DNA of 64,000 nucleotides, taken from Arthrobacter sp. StoSoilB19. Its GTDB lineage: Bacteria; Actinomycetota; Actinomycetes; Actinomycetales; Micrococcaceae. Positions 16,675-25,600 of this stretch are shown here, one piece after another (the first letter of the stretch is position 1; each line of letters begins with the position of its first letter). Below the pieces are notes generated by a model that was given only the letters and a program-made list of their open reading frames with translations, made no database searches and was not told the DNA's origin. The position numbers and the translations under genes were made by a program. The DNA is taken from positions 4,306,704 through 4,370,703 of the forward strand of contig NZ_AP024650.1 of the NCBI RefSeq assembly GCF_019977275.1. Direction: 5' to 3'.

Positions 16675-17769
16675 ATGAGCACCAGGCGGGCGAAGGCACT
16701 GCACTTCGACATTCACGGCCGCGTCACGATCAGCGTCGACGCAATGGCCCCCACGGCAAGGCAGCTTCAAAGCATGTTGGCGTGTTTCGCCTCCGACACG
16801 GAGGATCGGCAGCCCGACATTATTGTTGATGACCGCCCCGAGCCTATGCCGAATGCCGGCTTCGTCGAGCATGAGCTGGCGTACACGGACAACAGTGTGC
16901 GCTTCCAGGCTGACCGGGTCCAAGTTGTCAGGGGTGCAGAGCAATGGCGTATTCACGGACCCGGAGAGCTCTTGACCTCCGTGGTACCGGTTCTCGATGC
17001 CGCCATGATCTCCCGCGGGGCGGCCATGATCCACGCGGCAACGATGGCCTACCGGGGCCACGCCATCGCGCTGCCCGCGGCCGGCGGGACCGGTAAGACC
17101 AGCACCGCCGCCAAGCTGATGCGGCGTGAGGGCTGGTCGTTCATGGGTGACGACTGGGCATTCCTCGCCGAGGACGCAACGCTGCTTGGATACGCGAAGC
17201 CCATGTTCATTAAGCCGCATCACCGCGCAATCTACCCGCACCTGTTTGAAGGTGCGCGCAAGCCCCTCGTCCCCTCCCGGTTCTCCGGGAGCATCGGACG
17301 CCTCACCACTGTGGTGCACCCGTTCGTTATCCGTTATCCACGCCTGGCCGACTTCTCCCGACGGTGGTCGCCGGAGCACCGCATGGTCACCCCGGAGGCA
17401 GCGTTTCCCGGTCGGAAGGTGACCACCTCAGCACCGCTTGCGGCCGCCATATATGTGGAGCGCTACGAGGGCGCACGGTCACGGGTTGTTGAACGGACCA
17501 CCGACTGGATGGTGGACCGCATGATCGGCAACTTCCATATCGAGATGGCGAGCTTCTCGCAGCGGGTCGTTACCGGCCTCGCAGCAAGCTCCGTGGTCCC
17601 GTGGCGCGAACACTTCGCGGCGAAAGGACTCGTTCTCAGCAAAGCCCTGGACGGACGCCCCTGCCACCTGTTCCAAGTCCCGGCCGCTTACTCCGCGGAC
17701 GAGGCATCGGACGATATTGTCCGGCACCTGGACGAGCTGCTGCCGTCGATCCTCGACGAGCAGGCCTAA
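16675..17769 (+). CDS. HprK-like P-loop kinase domain protein
   Basis: 364 residues. The central Walker A is AAGGTGKTSTAAKLM (about residues 137-151), followed by WSFMGDDWAFL, whose paired Asp fits the Walker B/metal site of the HPr-kinase fold. The N-terminal region is not recognised. Such HprK-like proteins occur in polysaccharide and lasso-peptide clusters and may phosphorylate a small molecule or carrier rather than HPr; the substrate is unknown. The ATG at 16675 has GGGGAGG just upstream. It is the first gene of a compact operon. Confidence 0.8.
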   Translation: MSTRRAKALHFDIHGRVTISVDAMAPTARQLQSMLACFASDTEDRQPDIIVDDRPEPMPNAGFVEHELAYTDNSVRFQADRVQVVRGAEQWRIHGPGELLTSVVPVLDAAMISRGAAMIHAATMAYRGHAIALPAAGGTGKTSTAAKLMRREGWSFMGDDWAFLAEDATLLGYAKPMFIKPHHRAIYPHLFEGARKPLVPSRFSGSIGRLTTVVHPFVIRYPRLADFSRRWSPEHRMVTPEAAFPGRKVTTSAPLAAAIYVERYEGARSRVVERTTDWMVDRMIGNFHIEMASFSQRVVTGLAASSVVPWREHFAAKGLVLSKALDGRPCHLFQVPAAYSADEASDDIVRHLDELLPSILDEQA

Positions 17770-17780
17770 GGGGGATCACG

Positions 17781-18599
17781 GTGGGCTACAGCACAGCAGA
17801 CGTCACCGCGGTCGTTCCGGCCCGCAACGCGGAGCAGCTGCTTCCGCGCTGTCTGGAAGCCTTGCGTCAGTCCGGTGTCGCGGAAATCATCGTGGTGGAC
17901 GGGTTGTCCACCGACCGCACGGTCGAAATTGCCCGCGCTGCCGGCGCCCGGATCCTTAGTGACGAGGGCCGCGGCCTGCCCTGGGCCCGCACGCTTGGCG
18001 TCCAGAACAGCACCACCCGGTGGGTCCTGCTGGTGGATGCCGACGTCGTGTTCGGAGCCACCGGCGTCGCAGACCTGCTCATTGAGTTGGTGGAGGACGG
18101 ATATGACGCCCTCCAGGCAGGCCTTGAAAGCGTCGCAGGACCCGGCTACTGGGGCCAGGCGCTGGCACATCACCATCGCACCGGACGCAGCCGCAACTGG
18201 TTCGGACTCGTCGCCACGCTCGTAGACCGGGACCTGATGTTGGGCCTCGGTTTCGACGACGCATTCAAGTCGGGCGAGGACATCGAACTGCGGTGGCGGA
18301 TGCGGCAGTCAGGGATGAAGACCGGGGTGTCGCAGCGGGTCATGGTCGAACACCGGTTTGCCGCCGACGACTTCGACTTCGCGCTTGACCAGTTCCTCAT
18401 GGATGGTACGGGACTGGGCCGGATGGTCCGGAAGCACGGCTGGGGCGGCGCACGATTGGCGCTCCTGCCCGCCGCCGCCGCCGTTCGGGGAAGCGCTTTG
18501 AGCCTCGCCTCCGGCCAGCCTAAATGGCTTCGCTATTACATCGCCTTCTGCTGGTACAACTACGCGGGTATGGCGAGGGGTTTAGGTCGTGACGGCTGA
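17781..18599 (+). CDS. GT2 family glycosyltransferase
   Basis: 272 residues. GT-A fold: DVTAVVPARNAEQLLPRCLEAL, then EIIVVDGLSTDRT, and the DxD motif in LLVDADVVF (about residues 84-92), with an acceptor-site GEDIELRWR. It transfers a sugar from a nucleotide donor, probably at the cytoplasmic membrane face. The GTG at 17781 has AGGGGGA 5 nt upstream. It lies 11 bp after the HprK-like gene and overlaps the flippase gene by 11 bp. Confidence 0.92.
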   Translation: MGYSTADVTAVVPARNAEQLLPRCLEALRQSGVAEIIVVDGLSTDRTVEIARAAGARILSDEGRGLPWARTLGVQNSTTRWVLLVDADVVFGATGVADLLIELVEDGYDALQAGLESVAGPGYWGQALAHHHRTGRSRNWFGLVATLVDRDLMLGLGFDDAFKSGEDIELRWRMRQSGMKTGVSQRVMVEHRFAADDFDFALDQFLMDGTGLGRMVRKHGWGGARLALLPAAAAVRGSALSLASGQPKWLRYYIAFCWYNYAGMARGLGRDG

Positions 18600-19878
18600 A
18601 CGGGAGATCGCTCCAACGGAGGCCCCACCCGTCGTCCGGCATTCCCCCCTGCGCAGCTCGCTTGGACTCGTCCTGGCCAAGGCTGCGCAGACGGGCACGG
18701 GTTTCGCATTCTGGGTCGTCGCCGCGCACGCGGCGATAGACCGTGAGGTTGGGTTGACCACTGCTGCGGTTTCGGCGGTGATGATCTGCACCCAGCTTGC
18801 GGTGCTGGGCACCGGTTCGGCCGTCATCGTCTCGGTGGGGCGGGGGGAGCCGCCGGCCCGGGTGCTGGACGCGGCGTTTGGCATCGTGGGGGTGGCAGGG
18901 ACCGTGCTGGCCCTGGGCTACCTCGTGCTGGAGTTGTTCGTGGCGCCGAACACGGCCCCGATGTCGGTTCTCTTCTGGTTGACGTTCGTGGTGGCTGCCG
19001 TCACGGGAACCATGTGCACGGTGCTGGACCAGGCGCTCGTCGCGTTGGGACGCGGCAGCAGCGCAACACTGAGGTACACACTGGGCGGCATGGTCTCCCT
19101 TGGGGCCACGGCGTTGGTGGCGTTGCAGGCGGCCCACGCGGCTACGGCCGATGTGCTGATGGCCTGCTGGACCCTCGGTTCGGCCGTCTCGTGCATCATC
19201 GGTGGCGTCCAGCTGCGGAGATTGGTGGGCTATCGGCCACGGCCGTCCCTGCATCCCGGGCGCGGACGTTCATTGCTGAAAATGGGCATTCCAAACCAGC
19301 TCCTCACCCTCACCGAACGCGCCCCGGGACTGGTGCTGCCGCTCCTGCTTGCGCACTTGGTATCGCCGGAGGTGGCGGCCTACTGGTATCCCGCATGGAT
19401 GATGGCCTGGGCTGCCTACACAGCTCCGATGCTTATAGGCATTGTCCAATTCTCCGAGGGAGTCCGTGAACCGGGCCGCCTGGCGGCCACCACCTGGGCA
19501 AGTTTCCGCTGGTCCCTCATAGTCGGTGGCCTCGCTGCGATGGTCCTCATCGTCTTTGCCCACCCGCTGCTCCATCTGCTCGGCGACAGGTACGCCAATG
19601 CATCCACCGGCACCCTGCGGTTGTTGGCCGCGGGAGTGGTGGCCTATGCAGTGCTGCAGGCCTACAACTCCGTCTGCCGGGTGCTCGGCCGCTATACAGA
19701 GTCGATCATCGTCGGGGTGACACTTGGCGCCGCGCTCTGCGTCTCGGCGCTCCTGGGCGCCGACAGTGGCTCCAGCGCCATGGCCCTTGCGTGGCTGGTA
19801 GTGCTCTCCGCCGGGGCCCTGGTCATCGGACTGCGGCTCATCGCAATTCTCCACCGCACCAAAAAGGAGGCATCATGA
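18589..19878 (+). CDS. Polysaccharide flippase (MOP/Wzx-like)
   Basis: 429 residues with about twelve to fourteen transmembrane helices and the layout of Wzx/MurJ-type MOP exporters. It likely moves a lipid-linked oligosaccharide across the membrane. GTG start; it overlaps the preceding glycosyltransferase by 11 bp and the next gene by ATGA. Family identity rests on helix pattern and context; no single catalytic motif proves it. Confidence 0.85.
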   Translation: MTAEREIAPTEAPPVVRHSPLRSSLGLVLAKAAQTGTGFAFWVVAAHAAIDREVGLTTAAVSAVMICTQLAVLGTGSAVIVSVGRGEPPARVLDAAFGIVGVAGTVLALGYLVLELFVAPNTAPMSVLFWLTFVVAAVTGTMCTVLDQALVALGRGSSATLRYTLGGMVSLGATALVALQAAHAATADVLMACWTLGSAVSCIIGGVQLRRLVGYRPRPSLHPGRGRSLLKMGIPNQLLTLTERAPGLVLPLLLAHLVSPEVAAYWYPAWMMAWAAYTAPMLIGIVQFSEGVREPGRLAATTWASFRWSLIVGGLAAMVLIVFAHPLLHLLGDRYANASTGTLRLLAAGVVAYAVLQAYNSVCRVLGRYTESIIVGVTLGAALCVSALLGADSGSSAMALAWLVVLSAGALVIGLRLIAILHRTKKEAS

Positions 19879-21656
19879 CCAGCACGCTCAAGGAGGCCAT
19901 CCACCGTCCCCAGGCGCGCTGGAAAACCAGGGATGTCTGGTGCGCCGCAGCGGGGGCGGTGTCGCTCGCACTTGCAGCGTGGGCCGCCTCCACCGTGGCA
20001 CTTCCTGTGAACAGCGACCTTGGACTGGTCGGTGTGCTGCCCTACCCGTTCTGGGTGGGGGTCCTGATTCTCAACATCGCCTTCGTCGTGGCACTGCGCG
20101 GGGATGCCGCGGGCCCTGCACGCAGCCCGGTGATGCTGTGGCTCCTCGTGGTACTGGTGCTCATACTCTTCGGCGCCGCTGTCTTCGTGACGGACGTACC
20201 GCGCGGTGAAGTGGCGTTCCGCCACCTGGGCATCGCCGACGCCATGTCGCGCAATGTGGCCATCGATCCCAACATCGATGCATACTTCAACTGGCCGGGA
20301 TTCTTTGCCCTCCTGGCGACCGTGCTCGGAACGGCCGGCCTCGACCCCGTGAGCGTTGCCCTGTGGGCACCGGTGTTCAACGTGGGCCTGTGGCTCGTCG
20401 CCGTGGCCGTGGTGACACGGTACCTGATCAGCGATCCGCGCCGGCGCTGGCTGGTGCTCTGGCTCTTCTGCCTCGGCAACTGGCAGGACCAGGACTACCT
20501 CTCCCCCCAGGCCTTCGGCTTCTTCCTCTACCTGGTTGTGGTGGCCCTGGCACTGGGGCCGCTGGCAACGGAGCCTTCCCACTTCCGCGGGTTCCGGCGC
20601 GCCGACCTGGCAGCATGGTGGCGGGGCCGGTCCCCGGCCGAACCCCAGCCGGGGCGCCGGATTGGCGCCCTGGCGGTAACCCTCCTGCTGATCGTGGTCA
20701 TTTGCGCGAGCCACCAGCTCACGCCGTTCATGGTGCTGATCGCGCTCACCGCCCTTACCCTGAGCGGACGTCTCTGGCCCAGCAGGCTGCCCCTGATCGC
20801 CGGCGTCGTACTGGTGCTCTGGCTTGTTTTTCCTGCAAGCACGTACCTCGCAGGCCATCCGCCGCTGGCGGACGCGGGCCTGCAGACCGCCATCGAAGCA
20901 AATGTCGTCGACCGCACCAACGGGACCCCTGGACATCTGCTCGTGGTGCAGGTCCGAATGGGCCTCACCCTCCTGCTCTGGGCCCTCGCCGCCGTTGGAA
21001 CGTTCCGCGACTGGCGCAGGGGGCGCCTTGACATCCGCGTGCTCCTCCTGGCCGTCGCCCCGTTCCTGCTCTTTCCCGCGCAGTCCTACGGCGGGGAAAT
21101 GCTCATCCGCGTATCACTGTTCGCGCTCCCCTTCGTTGCGATGCAGGCGTCATCGGTCCTGCTTCCCGGAAACGTGGGATACCGGCCTTCCTTCCGTGCT
21201 GCGGGAGCCCTTGTCCTCACCTGCATCCTGTTCGCCGTCATGACCGTGACAGGCCGTTTTGGCAACGCGCAATATGACGTCTTTACCGATGACGAGATGG
21301 CCGCCATCGCCGCCGTGGACCACATGGCGCCGCCCGGCTCTTCGATTATCTCGGCTGACCATCCCACACCGTGGCGCAACCAGGACTACCTGGAGCACCG
21401 ATACCGGACCATTGAGGACCTCTGTCCCGCCGACCTGTCGGCCGAAACCTGCGGCCCCCTCATCTACGGTTACGCCAGGCACAATGCCGCCGGCGCCTAC
21501 CTGCTGCTCCTGCGCTCATCGGAGTCGAGCCTGATCATCCAGGGCCAGACCACCGCCACGGGCCTCGGGGAGCTCGAGGACTGGCTTGATACGCAGGTCG
21601 GCGTGGAGCTCGCGTACAGCAATGCCGACGCACGCGTATACCGGGTGGGGCCATGA
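19875..21656 (+). CDS. Large polytopic membrane protein, possible polymerase or GT-C
   Basis: 593 residues with about twelve transmembrane helices and a C-terminal soluble domain (about residues 470-593). NWQDQDYLSPQAFGFFLYL and ICASHQLTPFMVLIAL are prominent conserved-looking loops seen in actinobacterial membrane proteins of polysaccharide loci. Length and topology resemble Wzy polymerases or GT-C transferases, but neither is proven. The ATG at 19875 overlaps the flippase stop by 4 bp and the stop overlaps the next start by 4 bp. Confidence 0.8.
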   Translation: MTSTLKEAIHRPQARWKTRDVWCAAAGAVSLALAAWAASTVALPVNSDLGLVGVLPYPFWVGVLILNIAFVVALRGDAAGPARSPVMLWLLVVLVLILFGAAVFVTDVPRGEVAFRHLGIADAMSRNVAIDPNIDAYFNWPGFFALLATVLGTAGLDPVSVALWAPVFNVGLWLVAVAVVTRYLISDPRRRWLVLWLFCLGNWQDQDYLSPQAFGFFLYLVVVALALGPLATEPSHFRGFRRADLAAWWRGRSPAEPQPGRRIGALAVTLLLIVVICASHQLTPFMVLIALTALTLSGRLWPSRLPLIAGVVLVLWLVFPASTYLAGHPPLADAGLQTAIEANVVDRTNGTPGHLLVVQVRMGLTLLLWALAAVGTFRDWRRGRLDIRVLLLAVAPFLLFPAQSYGGEMLIRVSLFALPFVAMQASSVLLPGNVGYRPSFRAAGALVLTCILFAVMTVTGRFGNAQYDVFTDDEMAAIAAVDHMAPPGSSIISADHPTPWRNQDYLEHRYRTIEDLCPADLSAETCGPLIYGYARHNAAGAYLLLLRSSESSLIIQGQTTATGLGELEDWLDTQVGVELAYSNADARVYRVGP

Positions 21657-21994
21657 CCGGCCGCGGAGTGAGCCGGCCCACCCTGGCGCTGGGGGTTGCC
21701 GCGGTGGTACTGGCCCTGGTCACGCTGGTCGGGTTGCCGACACCGCTGCAGACGGTCGCCGCCATAGCCATCCTTATCCTGCTCCCGGGCCAGGCACTGG
21801 CCCGGCTTATCCCGATTACCGACGTCCCGCTTGGCGTGCTGCTCGTCCTGGGACTGGGCCTGGCCACACTCACCGCAGTGTCCACGGCCATGTTCTACCT
21901 CACGCTGTGGTCGTGGCAGGCATGCGTCGTGACAATGGCCGTCATTACTGTCCTCGCATGCTTGGCGCGGGCACGTCAGGAGGTCGCATCATGA
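21653..21994 (+). CDS. Small membrane protein of polysaccharide operon
   Basis: 113 residues with three or four transmembrane helices and almost no soluble part. No family is recognised. It is linked by ATGA overlaps on both sides, which argues for a real, translationally coupled gene. It may be a subunit or accessory of the neighbouring large membrane protein (inference). Confidence 0.75.
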   Translation: MTGRGVSRPTLALGVAAVVLALVTLVGLPTPLQTVAAIAILILLPGQALARLIPITDVPLGVLLVLGLGLATLTAVSTAMFYLTLWSWQACVVTMAVITVLACLARARQEVAS

Positions 21995-22233
21995 TGGATC
22001 TGGCAGGAGTGCTGGCAGCTGCCGTGCTGCTCATCACCCTGGTAACCCTCGAGGTCCGGCGGCTTGGGCCCGGCAGGTCAACCACCGCACCAAGCACTGG
22101 ATCAAGCACTGGGCAACCGGCAGCAGCGCCGGTTCCCCACAGCCAGTCCAGGAACAGCAGGATCGTCGTCGGCGTCATGTGGGCAGCCTTCCTGCTCCTT
22201 CTCTTCCCCCGCGTCCTTGGACTGCTTACGTGA
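21991..22233 (+). CDS. Tiny two-helix membrane protein of polysaccharide operon
   Basis: 80 residues: a transmembrane helix at residues 4-20, a Thr/Ser/Pro/Ala-rich linker (SSTGQPAAAPVPHSQS) and a second helix near residues 60-78. The start codon overlaps the upstream stop (ATGA) and the stop overlaps the next start (GTGA). AGGAGG is 6-7 nt upstream of the ATG. No known family; the coupling supports expression. Confidence 0.7.
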   Translation: MMDLAGVLAAAVLLITLVTLEVRRLGPGRSTTAPSTGSSTGQPAAAPVPHSQSRNSRIVVGVMWAAFLLLLFPRVLGLLT

Positions 22234-23288
22234 ACCTGGGGCGCGGGGCGCGATGGTTGCTCGTCAGCGACCTCCATCTGGACGTCACTGACGACGATCC
22301 CCGGAACCCCGGCAGGGTACTGCCGGGGTTCCTCCACCGCGAGGTGCCCGCCGCCCCGGGCATGCAGCAACACCTTGTCTTCGTTGGTGACACTTTTGAA
22401 CTCACAGGCCTGTCCGAGAACGAGAGCCTGGCCCGGCTTGACTCCATCTTCGAACGGCACCCGGCCACTCTCCGGGCCCTGGAGGCGTGCGTGGCGCGCG
22501 GGGTGCAGCTGCACTTCGTATGCGGGAACCATGATGTGGAGTTGGCCCGCCCATCGGTGGCCGCACGGCTGGCGGCGCTGCTGGCACCCGATGATCCCAC
22601 GCGGGTCCGGGTGCACCCGTGGTTCCTCTATGTCCCCTCCGTGCTGATGGCCGAGCATGGACACCTGCATCACGCGCTGCACCGGATACCCGAGGTGCTG
22701 CGCACCGCCGTCAACGGCACTGACGGGCTGGATCTGCCGCCCCTCGCCGCCTGGCATGCCCATCCCACGCGGTCGCGCCTCAGTCGTGCCGGAGCTGTTG
22801 CCCAGGCCTGTTTGGCCTCGGAACGGGCGGAACGGCGCGTCCGCGGCCCGGCCTATGACGAGCTGCTCCAGACCGAGTCGCAGCGGCTCGCGCTCAACGG
22901 GACGGCAGTGCGGGAACTTGCACGCCTGTCCCGGTTCCGGACGGTGTCAGCGCTCCCCCTTACCGCGACCCGCATGGTGCTTGCTGCCACTGGACGCAAT
23001 GTCAGTGGCGGGCAAGCTCCTGCGGCGGCAGCCCGGGTGGCGGGCATTCTTGAAGCACACGGTTCCGAAGTGGCCTGGTACATCTCGGCCCACACGCACC
23101 GCGCCCTTGAATCACGGCTGGAAGGTTCTCCAACCCGGTACATCAACACCGGCACCTGGTCGTCGGACGTCCGCGGCCAAGGTCCGGATCAGTTGGACCG
23201 CCAGGTCTTTCCCTACGCGCTGATCGATGTCGCCGACGACGGGGGTACCAGCGGCGGATTGCGGTACTGGCACCCGGACGCCGGCTGA
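22230..23288 (+). CDS. Calcineurin-like metallophosphoesterase
   Basis: 352 residues. Metal-binding motifs are in order: LLVSDLHLDV (residues 10-19), FVGDTFEL, CGNHDVEL, and ISAHTHRALE, followed by YINTGTWSS. This is the pattern of two-metal phosphoesterases such as LpxH-like pyrophosphatases. In this operon it may remove phosphate or pyrophosphate from a polysaccharide intermediate (inference). The GTG start at 22230 overlaps the previous stop by 4 bp; it ends the operon. Confidence 0.9.
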   Translation: MNLGRGARWLLVSDLHLDVTDDDPRNPGRVLPGFLHREVPAAPGMQQHLVFVGDTFELTGLSENESLARLDSIFERHPATLRALEACVARGVQLHFVCGNHDVELARPSVAARLAALLAPDDPTRVRVHPWFLYVPSVLMAEHGHLHHALHRIPEVLRTAVNGTDGLDLPPLAAWHAHPTRSRLSRAGAVAQACLASERAERRVRGPAYDELLQTESQRLALNGTAVRELARLSRFRTVSALPLTATRMVLAATGRNVSGGQAPAAAARVAGILEAHGSEVAWYISAHTHRALESRLEGSPTRYINTGTWSSDVRGQGPDQLDRQVFPYALIDVADDGGTSGGLRYWHPDAG

Positions 23289-23347
23289 CCCCACTGCCGC
23301 AGCCCCTGAACGCAGCGCTTGTGCCGGGTTTGATTCAACCTCCACAT

Positions 23348-23410
23348 TGGGAAAGACCTCTTAGTCGTTGGCTCTGTTTGGTTGCCACCAACGTTAAGAG
23401 GTCTTTCCCA
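23348..23410. repeat. Long perfect hairpin between convergent genes
   Basis: TGGGAAAGACCTCTTA at 23348-23363 is exactly complementary to 23395-23410, and a nested CGTTGG/CCAACG pair (23366-23371/23388-23393) extends the stem. It lies between the convergent metallophosphoesterase and glycosyltransferase genes, so a bidirectional terminator is the simple reading. There is no U-tract. A REP or MITE-like element is the alternative. Confidence 0.75.
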
Positions 23411-23448
23411 TGGACGGGACGGGCAGCGTCCTGGCTAGGTGTTCACCC

Positions 23449-24447
23449 TCACTGGACTTCCCGCCAGACTGCGCCTTGGGGAATTTCACTGCCCAACTGG
23501 GTTGTGGAGCTGTGCGCCAGCCGGCGGCCGCGGAGGTAGCCGGCGGAGGTGAAGGCCAATACCGCAAGGACGGATCCTGCCCGTCCCAGTCCCATGGGAT
23601 TGTCGCCCCGGCTCCAATCGCGGATTCCCGAGAACACGGCGCGCGGCAGTGTGCTGCGGACATACCGCCGTTCGGGACCGAGGGCCCGTTTGTGCCCCAC
23701 GACGTGGCTGACCTGTGCCTTGGAGAGGCCCTCCGACCAGGACCTGGAAAGCATGTAGCGCACAGTCCCACGTTCCTGCGGGACGTGATGCCGGACCAAG
23801 GCAGCAGGTTCGTAAACGATCCGGGAACCGGGTGCGCCCATGGTGGAGCGGATGCAGATCTCGGTCTCCTCGCAGCCAAGCGGCAAATTGCCTTGCCTGC
23901 CCAGCGCGATGTTGAAGCCACCAACCTGTCGGAGGACGTCGAGCCTGAAGGACATGTTTGCCCCAATGAGGTTCCGGACTTCGGAGGCAACCGTCGGCAT
24001 TCCGCGGTGGCTGCATCCAACGATCCAGTCGAGTTCTTCACCGAAGTAGCCTGGGCGGCCCTGGTCCCATACAGGTTCGACGCGGCCGCCAACGGCCAGC
24101 ACGTCGGGATCGTCGTAGAGGACAAGCAGCCGTTCCAGCCAGTTTGGCGTCGCCACCGCATCATCATCCAGGAAGGCCACGATGTCCCCCTCTGCGAGTC
24201 CGACGCCCGTGTTGCGTGCCCCTGAAAGCCCCGGAGGGCCTTCGCTCTCCACCACTGTCACGTCGTCGACAATTTCGAGGAGCCGACCGTAGAGGTCCTC
24301 GTTATGGTCCACGACCACCAGGATCTCCTGGGGGGCGACAGTTTGGGCGCGGACGGACTCGATCACGTCCAGCAAAAGCTCCCAACGGCGTTCGGTGTAG
24401 GCACAAATCACGATCGACACACTTGGACGGACAATTCGATCCAGCAT
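23449..24447 (-). CDS. GT2 family glycosyltransferase
   Basis: 332 residues: VSIVICAYTERRWELLLDVIE at residues 9-29, then FLDDDAVATPNWL as the DxD region (about residue 92) and GCEETEICIR as the acceptor/ED motif. The last 60 residues contain one hydrophobic stretch that may touch the membrane. The ATG at 24447 has AGGGGG 6 nt upstream; it begins 1 bp after the stop of the next upstream gene, so the two are cotranscribed. Confidence 0.92.
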   Translation of the reverse strand: MLDRIVRPSVSIVICAYTERRWELLLDVIESVRAQTVAPQEILVVVDHNEDLYGRLLEIVDDVTVVESEGPPGLSGARNTGVGLAEGDIVAFLDDDAVATPNWLERLLVLYDDPDVLAVGGRVEPVWDQGRPGYFGEELDWIVGCSHRGMPTVASEVRNLIGANMSFRLDVLRQVGGFNIALGRQGNLPLGCEETEICIRSTMGAPGSRIVYEPAALVRHHVPQERGTVRYMLSRSWSEGLSKAQVSHVVGHKRALGPERRYVRSTLPRAVFSGIRDWSRGDNPMGLGRAGSVLAVLAFTSAGYLRGRRLAHSSTTQLGSEIPQGAVWREVQ

Positions 24448-24448
24448 G

Positions 24449-25264
24449 CTAAGCCCCCTGAACCAATGCAAGGATGCTCTGCGGGTCGGTTGGCGTCCGC
24501 GGAACGCTGACGTTGGCGTAGGCGTACTTGACCCGGCGCAGGGCTTCGGGCCGGGCGCCGGCCGTGGGTGCCTCCCACATGGTGCATTCGTGGGCCAGCT
24601 TCCGCAGGACCCGCCACCCATCACGGAAGGTCTGCAGGTTGGAGGCTCCCGAAATCCGGTCAAGCTCAATGCTGGGGACTTCCGCAATCCGGAGGCCGGC
24701 CCGTGCTGCCCGGACGATCAGTTCAGTTTCGATTTCGAATCCGTCTGATTCGAGTTGCAGGATCTCAAGGCATTCACGCCGAAACGCAATATATCCGTAG
24801 CAAAGATCGGAGTAATTGCTGTGCAGCACCGCGTTGGCCAACTTGGTCAGCGCCTGGTTGCCGGCTTTCCGCAGGCGCGTGAGGTCCTCGGAGCCCCCAC
24901 CGGTGACATGCCGCGAGCCCTTGACGAAGTCGTAGTCATGTTGCAGCGGGGAAACGAACCACCCGATCTCCTGCGGGTCCATGCTGCCGTCCGCGTCAAG
25001 CATGACAATAATGTCGCCTGAGGCGGCAGCGAACCCTGAGCGTAGGGCCACACCTTTCCCCTTGCGGGGCTCATTGACGATGACGAGATTGTCGCGGACC
25101 GCCTGGGCTACTCCCACAGTGTTGTCGGTGGACCGGCCGTCCACGATGATGACCTCATCAACGTAGGACGGCATCCTGCGCAGGACCCACGGAATGTTCC
25201 TGGCTTCGTTCAGTGTTGGAATGACGACGCTGACGGAGGCCTTACCGGGCTCCGTGCCCTGCAT
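24449..25264 (-). CDS. GT2 glycosyltransferase, dolichol-phosphate-mannose-synthase-like
   Basis: 271 residues from the ATG at 25264: VSVVIPTLNEARNIPWVL, then VDEVIIVDGRSTDNT and MLDADGSMDPQEI with the DxD, and VKGSRHVTGG. This matches polyprenyl-phosphate sugar transferases of the DPM1 type, but there is no C-terminal membrane domain. The start is uncertain: the frame is open to a TTG at 25339 and neither has a clear Shine-Dalgarno site. First gene of a two-gene unit with its own promoter-like region. Confidence 0.88.
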   Translation of the reverse strand: MQGTEPGKASVSVVIPTLNEARNIPWVLRRMPSYVDEVIIVDGRSTDNTVGVAQAVRDNLVIVNEPRKGKGVALRSGFAAASGDIIVMLDADGSMDPQEIGWFVSPLQHDYDFVKGSRHVTGGGSEDLTRLRKAGNQALTKLANAVLHSNYSDLCYGYIAFRRECLEILQLESDGFEIETELIVRAARAGLRIAEVPSIELDRISGASNLQTFRDGWRVLRKLAHECTMWEAPTAGARPEALRRVKYAYANVSVPRTPTDPQSILALVQGA

Positions 25265-25445
25265 CGCAAGAGTAATTGGGAGCTGGATGGAAATGGACAA
25301 ATACCTCACCACTTCATGACGTTTGCGGATAGTTAACAACGAACCCGCCCGCTTGGAAGCCGAGCGCGTCTTTGACGCTTTATCCGGTCATGGGTCTGGT
25401 CTCGGGCCCCAGCTCTCGTTAGCCTTTGACTCTGGCCGTGGAGAA

Positions 25446-25489
25446 AGCCTATTTCCACCCCTTTCGAGTGTCACCAGTAGCGAGTACTC
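25446..25489 (-). promoter_or_regulatory. Candidate promoter and activator site of the glycosyltransferase pair
   Basis: On the minus strand: GAGTACTCGCTACTGGTG (25489-25472), then GTGACA (25474-25469, one mismatch to TTGACA), a 17-bp spacer and TAGGCT (25451-25446). The 18-nt element and the 20-nt distance to the -10 are the same as at 16516-16559. Confidence 0.65.
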
Positions 25490-25521
25490 AGTTTCTGCAG
25501 TCATATTTACTGCGATAAGGC

Positions 25522-25600
25522 AAGTACGGGGATTACGGGTACAGGGTGATATTAGGTATAGGGGTTATTGTCTGCCGCGCGTTTTTAAGTACGGGGGTTA
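25522..25600 (+). repeat. Three 14-nt direct repeats with 32-33 bp period
   Basis: AAGTACGGGGATTA (25522-25535), AGGTATAGGGGTTA (25554-25567), AAGTACGGGGGTTA (25587-25600). The first and third differ by one base. Starts are 32 and 33 bp apart, about three helical turns, so bound proteins would lie on one DNA face. Likely operator repeats for the LuxR-type regulator or another factor (inference). Confidence 0.7.

Noticed and set aside
23348..23410. Insertion-sequence remnant at the long hairpin
   Set aside because: No transposase fragment, target duplication or second terminal repeat; kept as hairpin only.
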